7,735 nucleotides of DNA, from positions 1-7,735 of the forward strand of contig JACMJO010000415.1 of the NCBI GenBank assembly GCA_014380605.1, read 5' to 3'. Positions 1 through 4,424 of this stretch are shown here, piece by piece. Numbering within the stretch: the stretch's first letter is position 1; every line of letters begins with the position of its first letter. Under the pieces are notes generated by a model. That model ran no database searches and was not told the origin of the DNA. It was given only the letters and a program-made list of their open reading frames with translations. The position numbers and the translations under genes were made by a program. The stretch comes from Fimbriimonadaceae bacterium. Lineage in GTDB: Bacteria > Armatimonadota > Fimbriimonadia > Fimbriimonadales > Fimbriimonadaceae.

Positions 1-163
1 AAAATGGCTGCCCTTCAATTGTGAATTCAACAATGAGGACGGGCCCACCTTCCTCCTGCCGGGTCACTTCATCGATGCTCGCGTTCTTGAATAGTGAAAC
101 GTAGTAGTTTGCGGCCTCTTCGGCCTGATCGTTAAATGTTAGAAATGTGATGATTTTTTGCAA
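1..163 (-). CDS. PhnB-like VOC family protein (partial, N-terminal 54 residues)
   Basis: The gene runs off the left edge, so only the first 54 residues are visible. They begin MQKIITFLTFNDQAEEAANY and continue through YVSLFKNASI to VLIVEFTIEG. This is the first beta-alpha-beta half of a PhnB-like vicinal-oxygen-chelate domain (the family often named 3-demethylubiquinone-9 3-methyltransferase or glyoxalase-like); no enzymatic activity can be assigned. The start is a TTG at 163-161: it is preceded by GAGGAG (plus-strand 171-176) at 7-nt spacing, and no ATG lies near that site. It is the last visible gene of the arsR-led operon, 57 nt after another PhnB-like gene. The two are probably diverged tandem paralogs, since both open with M-[QK]-x-I-I-T. 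Family call is strong; function is unknown. Confidence 0.85.
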   Translation of the reverse strand, partial: MQKIITFLTFNDQAEEAANYYVSLFKNASIDEVTRQEEGGPVLIVEFTIEGQPF

Positions 164-170
164 TTGAATT

Positions 171-176
171 CTCCTC
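171..176 (-). promoter_or_regulatory. Ribosome binding site fixing a TTG start
   Basis: GAGGAG on the minus strand lies 7 nt before TTG at 163-161. It is the only good Shine-Dalgarno near the N-terminus of the partial VOC gene, and the family-typical N-terminus begins exactly at that TTG. Confidence 0.6.
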
Positions 177-178
177 AG

Positions 179-210
179 TTTGCTCTACTATCTAAAACTA
201 GCAGAGTAAA
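179..210 (-). other. Intercistronic hairpin between the two VOC genes
   Basis: Arms 179-190 and 199-210 are inverted repeats with an 8-nt loop. In minus-strand RNA they form a 12-position stem with one mismatch and one G-U pair. It starts just after the stop of the upstream VOC gene and ends a few nt before the ribosome binding site of the next. No U-tract follows it, so it does not look like an intrinsic terminator. A role in mRNA stability or partial attenuation of the last gene is possible but only inferred. Confidence 0.4.
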
Positions 211-220
211 AACATCAATC

Positions 221-643
221 CTAGGCCTTGGTCTGGATTTCCTCGCTCCAATGAAGGCCCCACTCGATGCCAAATCTATCCACGAGGTGGCCATAGAGTC
301 CGCCCCAAAAGGCTGGACCTACAGGCATTACCCGCGTTCCGCCGTCAACAAGGCTCGCGTAATTCTTGTGGAGAAGCTCTTCGCTTTCGCAGAGCAACAT
401 AAGCGTGACATTGTTACCCTTGGTGATGCCGTTTGGGCCGCACATATCTGAACCCATGAGGCTCAGGTTGCCGCTATCGAGCTGGGAATGGAGAATGTCG
501 TCCTTCTTCATCGAGGTTAAGTGCTCCTCAATGGGAGAACCTCCGACTTCCATGATGGTAAGTTCGCCGCCAAGGCATCCCTTGTAGAAGTTCATGGCCT
601 CTCGGGCATTGCCTGCGAAGCTGATATAGGTGATGATTTTCAT
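221..643 (-). CDS. PhnB-like VOC family protein
   Basis: A 140-residue protein, full length for the PhnB-like VOC (glyoxalase/bleomycin-resistance fold) family. Visible family features are the N-terminal MKIITYISFAGNAREAMNFY (residues 1-20), a central ILHSQL strand with His52, the LMGSD turn (62-66), and the C-terminal FWGGLYGHLVDRFGIEW block (112-128) typical of PhnB/YjdN proteins. The fold usually forms paired beta-alpha-beta-beta-beta modules and works as a cytosolic dimer, but most PhnB-like members have no proven reaction. An ATG 24 codons upstream is open in frame. I chose the ATG at 643-641 because AGGAAA lies about 8 nt before it and homologous sequence begins there. It sits 74 nt after the DUF1801 gene in the arsR-led operon and 57 nt before a second VOC gene. 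Confidence 0.9.
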   Translation of the reverse strand: MKIITYISFAGNAREAMNFYKGCLGGELTIMEVGGSPIEEHLTSMKKDDILHSQLDSGNLSLMGSDMCGPNGITKGNNVTLMLLCESEELLHKNYASLVDGGTRVMPVGPAFWGGLYGHLVDRFGIEWGLHWSEEIQTKA

Positions 644-717
644 ATTTGTTTCCTTTTTTTGGTGAATGGTATTTTGTAAACGGAAAGTGGGAAAGACATC
701 TCTACCGATCTCCATAA

Positions 718-1101
718 TTACAAGTTACGAGTTTTCTTTGCTTTTTTCTTCGCCTCGTTCTCTTTAACTCTTGCCTTGACTATCTTGGTAACCAATGCTT
801 CGGGAAGGGGCGATTCAGGCGTGAAATGCAGAGTTGTCTTGCCCGAAAGATATGGCTTAACTTCATCTTTCATGGCCTGCATAAGCGCTTCGCTGACGGT
901 ATAGAAACTGCAATGGTCCTTGGCGACTCCAAAAGAGACCAAGAATCCGCTCTGTTTGTAAGTGGGCACCTGAAAGCTGATCACTTCCTCAGCATCGGGT
1001 GCCGCGCTCTTGATGAGCTTGCGGAGTTTCTCTAGAGACGCCCGATCCGTGTCGGGAGCGGATGCTATGTAGGCATCGACATCCTTAACGGCCGCGTTCA
1101 T
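718..1101 (-). CDS. DUF1801 (YdhG-like) domain protein
   Basis: A 127-residue protein matching the DUF1801 fold, a small cytosolic domain seen in YdhG-like proteins that were linked to iron handling in some Firmicutes; that role should not be transferred here. Visible signs are the N-terminal helix DVDAYIASAP, the core EEVISFQVPTYKQSGFLVSF (about 38-57), the KDHCSFY strand (61-67), and a C-terminal helix VTKIVKARVKENEA. It ends in a very basic KKKAKKTRNL tail. The ATG at 1101-1099 is chosen over one 16 codons upstream because GGAGGT stands 5 nt before it. Its ATG overlaps the TGA of the preceding SRPBCC gene as ATGA, which implies translational coupling. The family call is good; the substrate or partner is unknown. 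Confidence 0.87.
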   Translation of the reverse strand: MNAAVKDVDAYIASAPDTDRASLEKLRKLIKSAAPDAEEVISFQVPTYKQSGFLVSFGVAKDHCSFYTVSEALMQAMKDEVKPYLSGKTTLHFTPESPLPEALVTKIVKARVKENEAKKKAKKTRNL

Positions 1102-1568
1102 GTCAGACCTCCGACGAGTTCGCCAAGCTTTTCTAGGCTCTGGCTCCACCCGGCTTCCATACCTGCCAACATTTGGCTGGCATAGTCGACGAACCCACTT
1201 GCGCCAGATTCCAAAGTTAGGTGCGTCTTGCCGCCGGAATCAGCGAACAGAACCGTCGACCGACCTCGAAGGACAGGACTGCCATCGGCATCGTCCACCG
1301 TAGAGGTGAAGACAAGCCGTTGCATGGGCACAACCTCGACAAACTCCTCGCCCATCGGATAGATAGCTCCCTCGGGACTCATCATGTGGATGCGGATCTT
1401 CCCGCCCGGGCGAGTTTCCCATTCGCAAATCGGGTTAGTGAACTCACGGGGTCCCCACCATGCCGCCACATGTTCTGCCGACGTCCATGCCTTCCAAACC
1501 AGGCTCAGCGGCGCATCGAAGACGCGGGTGAGCGTAATCGAGCATTCAGCGGTCGGCGTCGCGTTCAA
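1098..1568 (-). CDS. SRPBCC (AHSA1-like) domain protein, copy 2
   Basis: A 156-residue START/SRPBCC protein of the AHSA1-like branch, a cytosolic helix-grip fold with a deep hydrophobic ligand cavity. Bacterial members are typically stand-alone and of unknown ligand, despite the Hsp90-activator name. Visible landmarks are ITLTRVFDAPLSLVWKAWT (11-29), the WWGP motif (37-40), RPGGKIRIHM (53-62), and the closing helix GMEAGWSQSLEKLGEL (136-151) that lines the cavity. It starts with TTG at 1568-1566, supported by GGGAGGTG with the core 6 nt upstream; no in-frame ATG lies near. The start overlaps the TGA of the alpha/beta hydrolase gene (TTGA), and its own stop overlaps the DUF1801 start (ATGA), so three genes are translationally chained. 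It is clearly diverged from the SRPBCC copy at 2439-2927. Confidence 0.9.
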   Translation of the reverse strand: MNATPTAECSITLTRVFDAPLSLVWKAWTSAEHVAAWWGPREFTNPICEWETRPGGKIRIHMMSPEGAIYPMGEEFVEVVPMQRLVFTSTVDDADGSPVLRGRSTVLFADSGGKTHLTLESGASGFVDYASQMLAGMEAGWSQSLEKLGELVGGLT

Positions 1569-2419
1569 CTTCCACCTCCCGTCGTTTGAGCAGGCCCGGG
1601 CGCATCCAGGAATGGAACCAAGAAGGCGAGCACCTTGTCTGGGCTCGTGAATGGAAGAAAGTGGTCGCCACCGGGGAAGATCGCAAGCTGAGAATTTGGG
1701 ATCATCCGCAGCATCTCCACGGCATGTTCAGGCTTCACGGCGTCGCGATCTCCCATCATGATCAGGGTGTGAGCCCTGATTGACTTTACGTCCTTCACCG
1801 GCATTCCACCACCCGCATCCAATTTGGTCACCTTAGAGACCAGCACTGGCCATTTGGAAGGATCGGGTGCAACTTTTACGTACGGGTCCTTCACCTGGGG
1901 GAAGTCAAAGTTCTCGGGCGTGATGGATTTGAACTGCTGATAGATCTCAGGCGCGTAAGTTTCCTTGATCGGTCCGCTTCCCGCTCCCAGAATGACGAGC
2001 TTCCGAACTAACTCCGGATTCTTCGATGCTAACTCCAGGGCAGTGGAGCCGCCCATGCTGTACCCGAATACGTCCGCATCCTTGATATTCAATTGCTTCA
2101 GCAGAGCTGCCGTGTCCTTGGCCATCTGCTGATAGGTCAGAGGGCGATCGATGTCGGCAGTTCGGCCATGGCCCTGTTGCTCGATGATGATCACCTGGCG
2201 GTTCTTGCTGAGCGCCGGCAAGAGCATCGCCCAACCCTCCGCAGTGCCGAATGCACCATGAAGGAGCACCAAGGGCTTTCCAGTTCCATGGATCTCGTAG
2301 TACATCTTGAGGCCGTTTACTTGGGCGTATTTGCCTTTGCCGTCTTGTGTTGCAAGGCCGACCGCAGCCGCGGCCAGGATAGCGATTGAAGCTAGTAATC
2401 GAGTTGTAGTGGTCTTCAT
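1565..2419 (-). CDS. Exported alpha/beta hydrolase
   Basis: A 284-residue alpha/beta-hydrolase-fold enzyme with an N-terminal signal peptide. Residues 1-23 read as a basic start followed by a hydrophobic run (LLASIAILAAAAVGLA), with cleavage likely near residues 23-25, so it should act in the periplasm or outside. The hydrolase parts are in order: VNGLKMYYEIHG (34-45), the oxyanion-hole HG at 54-55, nucleophile elbow GYSMGG with Ser121, acid loop GDRD with Asp226 the likely catalytic acid, and GGDH with His253. The triad is therefore complete and the length is normal. The lid region (about 145-205) is of no class I can name, so esterase, lactonase or haloperoxidase-like activity cannot be separated. 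AGGA lies 8 nt before the ATG. It is 19 nt after the upstream SRPBCC gene and overlaps the next one by 4 nt. Confidence 0.92.
   Translation of the reverse strand: MKTTTTRLLASIAILAAAAVGLATQDGKGKYAQVNGLKMYYEIHGTGKPLVLLHGAFGTAEGWAMLLPALSKNRQVIIIEQQGHGRTADIDRPLTYQQMAKDTAALLKQLNIKDADVFGYSMGGSTALELASKNPELVRKLVILGAGSGPIKETYAPEIYQQFKSITPENFDFPQVKDPYVKVAPDPSKWPVLVSKVTKLDAGGGMPVKDVKSIRAHTLIMMGDRDAVKPEHAVEMLRMIPNSQLAIFPGGDHFLPFTSPDKVLAFLVPFLDAPGPAQTTGGGS
1573..1580 (-). promoter_or_regulatory. Ribosome binding site fixing a TTG start, inside the hydrolase 3' end
   Basis: GGGAGGTG on the minus strand precedes the TTG at 1568-1566, with the GGAGG core 6 nt away. The same bases encode Gly residues of the hydrolase C-terminal tail (TTGGGS). 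Confidence 0.65.
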
Positions 2420-2438
2420 TTCTAGTGTCCTTGCCTGT

Positions 2439-2927
2439 TTAGGCCATGGTTGCGAGGAGTTCCTCTAGTCGATTGAGCGACTCAGCCGCGCCGTGCTTCA
2501 TTCCCGAATTCAGGTGCCCGTCGCGCTCCTCGATCGATCGGTGGAGAATCGTTGACGTAAGCTTGGTTCTGCCGCCCAAGTCCTCAAACACCGTAGTGAT
2601 GAGTGCTTCGAACTCGGAGTAGGGCTCTACGTCGTAGATCTGCGTATTAACCAGTCGCTCCGGGGCTGAAATCTCCCGATAGATGCCTTTGAATGGATGC
2701 TCTGTACCTTCCGACGATCGCATGACGAAGCGATACTCGCCACCGACACGAAAGTCCATTTCGCAGGTGGTCGTGGAGTCGTTACATCCCCACCACCTGG
2801 AAATGTGTTCGGGCTTTGTGTAGGCCTCGAAGACGAGTTCTCGGCGTGCGTCGAACTCCCGGGTCAAGACGATCTCCCTGTCTGAAGGAGTCGTCAACGT
2901 CATTGTGTTTTTGCTTAATGTGCTCAT
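2439..2927 (-). CDS. SRPBCC (AHSA1-like) domain protein, copy 1
   Basis: A 162-residue SRPBCC/AHSA1-like protein with the expected length and landmarks: REIVLTREFDARRELVFEAY (17-36), TKPEHISRWWG (37-47), the FRVGGEYRFVM strand (59-69), ERLVNT, and a C-terminal SGMKHGAAESLNRLEEL helix (141-157). The family binds hydrophobic or aromatic small molecules in a cytosolic cavity; no ligand can be read here. The ATG at 2927-2925 has a GGAAG about 8 nt upstream and overlaps the TGA of a 29-codon ORF (ATGA). An in-frame ATG at codon 9 lacks a ribosome binding site and is less likely. Pairing of an ArsR-type regulator with an SRPBCC gene is very common in soil bacteria. Confidence 0.92.
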   Translation of the reverse strand: MSTLSKNTMTLTTPSDREIVLTREFDARRELVFEAYTKPEHISRWWGCNDSTTTCEMDFRVGGEYRFVMRSSEGTEHPFKGIYREISAPERLVNTQIYDVEPYSEFEALITTVFEDLGGRTKLTSTILHRSIEERDGHLNSGMKHGAAESLNRLEELLATMA

Positions 2928-3013
2928 GGTTTTGTCTTCCGATGGGCAACGAAAATGCGCTCGATGACGAACTCGCGTTCGGCTTGGGCGGAAGTCAACT
3001 CATTTGTGGCCAT
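2924..3013 (-). pseudogene. SRPBCC-like N-terminal remnant or coupling leader ORF (29 codons)
   Basis: A short ORF of 29 residues fills the space between arsR and the SRPBCC gene. It starts with ATG at 3013-3011, 14 nt inside the arsR 3' end, with GGAG about 10 nt upstream, and ends in TGA overlapping the next ATG (ATGA). Its peptide opens MATNELTSAQ and continues AEREFVIERIFVAHR, which is what the first residues of an AHSA1-like SRPBCC protein look like (compare DREIVLTREFDARR of the next gene). It ends TKP, matching the TKPEH motif of that protein but with about eight intervening residues missing. I infer a paralog that lost everything after its first strand. It may still be translated and couple arsR to the next gene. 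Chance resemblance is possible but unlikely given both matched blocks. Confidence 0.55.
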
Positions 3014-3350
3014 CGTCTTTTTTCTCCGTGTTCTGCATTTCCTTTAGGTACTCGGCCAGCCGATCAAAGCTGCCTTCCCAGAATTCGCGATATTGGTCGA
3101 TCCATTCGTTTGCCGCTCTAAGGGGCTCGGCCTGAAGGCGGCATGGCCGCCATTGGGCTTCCCGACCCCGCTCGATCAGCCCTGCTTTCTCCAGCACTTT
3201 AAGGTGTTTGGTGATCGCCGGACCAGACATTTCAAACGGCTCTGCTAACTCCTTAACCGAGCACTCTCCGTTTGCCAGCCGTGCAAGGATGGCCCGCCGA
3301 GTGGGATCGGCAAGAGCGGCAAACGTTGCGCTTAGCTGGTCTTCGTTCAT
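3000..3350 (-). CDS. ArsR-family (SdpR-like) winged-helix transcriptional repressor
   Basis: A 116-residue DNA-binding regulator, full length for the stand-alone ArsR/SmtB superfamily. Visible are FAALADPTRRAILARLANGE (10-29), the helix-turn-helix with recognition helix around MSGPAITKHLKVLEKAG (41-57), the wing REAQWRPCRL (63-72), and the C-terminal dimerisation helix EWIDQYREFWEGSFDRLAEY (82-101). The metal-binding ELCVCDL signature of arsenic or cadmium sensors is absent: the matching stretch reads CSVKELAEPFEMS. It is therefore of the SdpR-like type usually found next to SRPBCC genes. Cys30 and Cys70 could sense redox or electrophiles, but that is speculation. It heads the operon, and two palindromes over its own promoter suggest autorepression. 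The ATG at 3350-3348 gives the family-typical start. Confidence 0.94.
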   Translation of the reverse strand: MNEDQLSATFAALADPTRRAILARLANGECSVKELAEPFEMSGPAITKHLKVLEKAGLIERGREAQWRPCRLQAEPLRAANEWIDQYREFWEGSFDRLAEYLKEMQNTEKKDDGHK

Positions 3351-3357
3351 AGTCTAT

Positions 3358-3373
3358 TTAACCTAATGGTTAA
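3358..3373. promoter_or_regulatory. Operator palindrome 1 upstream of arsR
   Basis: TTAACCTAATGGTTAA is a palindrome with perfect 6-bp arms and a 4-nt centre, a typical size for a dimeric ArsR site. It lies 7 nt before the arsR start codon, directly next to a second copy and downstream of the proposed promoter. It is probably bound by the adjacent ArsR protein. Confidence 0.65.
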
Positions 3374-3389
3374 TTAACTGTTTGGTTAA
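3374..3389. promoter_or_regulatory. Operator palindrome 2 upstream of arsR
   Basis: TTAACTGTTTGGTTAA has outer arms TTAAC/GTTAA and abuts operator 1 without a gap. The two 16-mers agree at 12 positions, so they also form a tandem direct repeat. It overlaps the edge of the proposed -10 element and the likely transcription start, as expected for repression by occlusion. Confidence 0.6.
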
Positions 3390-3416
3390 GTTACCACGGA
3401 AATGAAGGTGTGTCAA
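3388..3416 (-). promoter_or_regulatory. Promoter of the arsR-led operon (sigma70-like)
   Basis: The minus strand has a perfect TTGACA (3416-3411), a 17-nt spacer, then TAACTT (3393-3388) preceded by TG one base upstream, as in extended -10 promoters. The -10 match is weak (3 of 6) but the -35, spacing and TG motif support it. Transcription would start near 3381, inside the operator pair. Confidence 0.5.
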
Positions 3417-3464
3417 GATGTTTTTTGAGTTTTTTCTGATTTAGACCACTGGCCGGTATCCAGA

Positions 3465-3653
3465 CTAGCCGGCGCCATTGTCGGAGGCACCGCTTTTCGG
3501 GGTAGAAGATTTGGAGTCGCTGGTCGCGGAAGGACCTTTAGCTACCCGTCTCCTTTTCCTGACCGTCTTCGCGACTGCAAAGACGGTTACGCCGCCGGCT
3601 GAAGTTGCCCCGGCGATAGTCCAAGCCAATGATGCATAGCAAGCTGGACACAT
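3465..3653 (-). CDS. Small CPAC-containing single-pass membrane protein
   Basis: A 62-residue protein beginning MCPACYASLAW, with a CxxC motif (Cys2, Cys5) right at the N-terminus. A hydrophobic segment follows at about residues 8-28 (LAWTIAGATSAGGVTVFAVA), then a basic KTVRKRRRVAK stretch and a Ser/Gly-rich tail. The positive-inside rule puts the tail in the cytoplasm, with the CPAC pair at or near the outer membrane face. It starts 3 nt after the DUF899 stop, with AAGGA 7 nt before the ATG, so the two are surely co-transcribed. Similar short MCP-x-C proteins occur beside DUF899/ArsR genes elsewhere as far as I recall, without a known role. A redox partner or metal-binding peptide is an inference from the CxxC motif. 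Confidence 0.75.
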   Translation of the reverse strand: MCPACYASLAWTIAGATSAGGVTVFAVAKTVRKRRRVAKGPSATSDSKSSTPKSGASDNGAG

Positions 3654-3656
3654 GGC

Positions 3657-4352
3657 TTAGTCCTTGTACTCGTCATGACGCTGCATCCAGTCCATGACCT
3701 CATCCTCGTTGCGACCTTTTGGAGCGATGTCTAGCCAGTCGTAAGCCGCGATGAAGTGCTCACCGCCCCGCTCGTACAGAGAATAGGTGTGGAAGATATC
3801 TCCCGCTTCGTCCTTGTAGAAAACACTGACCCCAGGCTGGTCTTCGAAGTTCAGCTTCTGTACTTTGAAGTTGTGGAACACGGGACCTGCATCAAGATCG
3901 GCTCGCTTGTAGGAGGCGCCGAAATCGTAGTTGAAATCGCTTTCGTCGGAAGACACCCATCGGAAAGTCCAACTCATCCGCTTGCGATAGGCCTCCAGCT
4001 TCGGCCAAGCCGCTCGCGAGACAGCGACAAAGCTCAGGTCGTTGTGCTCGAAGTGCTGTCGGGCCGAATCCACATGGTCGCACAGGAACGAACATCCTGG
4101 GCACCCGGCCTCCCATTCAGGCGCGAACATGAAGTGATAAACCGCCAGTTGGCTTCGCTTACCAAATAGATCGGCAAGGGCCACCAAACCGTCGCCCTCT
4201 TCGAAGACGTACTTCTTGTCGACCTTCACCCAAGGCAAGGCAAGCCTCTGCTCGTTAAGCTGGTCGCGGAGTCGGGTCATCTCCTTTTCTTTCACCAGGA
4301 GCTTTTGTCGCTCGCTTACCCATTCATCTCTAGAAACTACTCGTTCATTCAT
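3657..4352 (-). CDS. DUF899 thioredoxin-like protein
   Basis: A 231-residue DUF899 protein, a thioredoxin-fold family of unknown substrate. Visible family signatures are VVSRDEWVSERQKLL (5-19), EKEMTRLRD (22-30), LPWVKVDKKYVF (39-50), YHFMFAPEWEAGCPGCSF (72-89) with Cys84 and Cys87 forming the CxxC pair, VAVSRAAWPKLEAYRKRM (109-126), DFNYDFG (139-145), VSVFYKDEAGDIFHTYS (175-191), and a closing QRHDEY. The redox-active pair suggests a cytosolic thiol oxidoreductase or peroxidase-like enzyme. The frame is open further upstream (ATGs at 4373 and 4391), but those codons fall inside the operator/promoter palindrome, and family members begin near residue 1 of this start. The ribosome binding site is weak. 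It is followed at 3 nt by the CPAC membrane peptide. Confidence 0.9.
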   Translation of the reverse strand: MNERVVSRDEWVSERQKLLVKEKEMTRLRDQLNEQRLALPWVKVDKKYVFEEGDGLVALADLFGKRSQLAVYHFMFAPEWEAGCPGCSFLCDHVDSARQHFEHNDLSFVAVSRAAWPKLEAYRKRMSWTFRWVSSDESDFNYDFGASYKRADLDAGPVFHNFKVQKLNFEDQPGVSVFYKDEAGDIFHTYSLYERGGEHFIAAYDWLDIAPKGRNEDEVMDWMQRHDEYKD

Positions 4353-4360
4353 CGAGTCAC

Positions 4361-4386
4361 TATACTTTACCATTTGGTTAAGTATA
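4361..4386. promoter_or_regulatory. Operator palindrome and likely -10 region of the DUF899 gene
   Basis: A 26-bp palindrome with 11-bp arms (10 of 11 positions match) around a 4-nt centre. Its core, TTTACCATTTGGTTAA (4366-4381), is the same TTAACC-N4-GGTTAA motif found twice before arsR, with one arm mismatch. On the minus strand it begins with TATACT (4386-4381), a good -10 hexamer (5 of 6), so a bound repressor would block transcription. No convincing -35 is seen. The minus-strand 11-mer ACTTAACCAAA is shared exactly with the arsR promoter. Confidence 0.6.
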
Positions 4387-4424
4387 CACAAGGTTTCTGA
4401 TTTTTAAAAGGAAAGTGAAAAAAG

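Noticed and set aside
644..715. 24-codon N-terminal extension of the VOC gene
   Set aside because: The extension is unlike the family, spans the poly-A and Shine-Dalgarno region of the ATG at 643, and has no ribosome binding site of its own.
1221..1589. Plus-strand ORF of 122 codons opposite the SRPBCC gene
   Set aside because: It is antisense to a well-supported SRPBCC gene, has an Arg/Pro/His-rich composition typical of a shadow frame and no recognisable domain.
3000..3350. Metal-sensing role for the ArsR protein
   Set aside because: The ELCVCDL-type metal-binding helix motif is absent and the gene context holds no metal exporter or arsenate genes.
3421..3464. T-rich stretch and CTGG/CCAG repeat between the CPAC gene and the arsR promoter as a terminator
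   Set aside because: The T-runs lie on the plus strand, the wrong side for the minus-strand gene, and the stem is only 4 bp.
3756..4169. Plus-strand ORF of 137 codons opposite the DUF899 gene
   Set aside because: The minus frame matches DUF899 throughout, so this is a shadow created by codon bias on the other strand.
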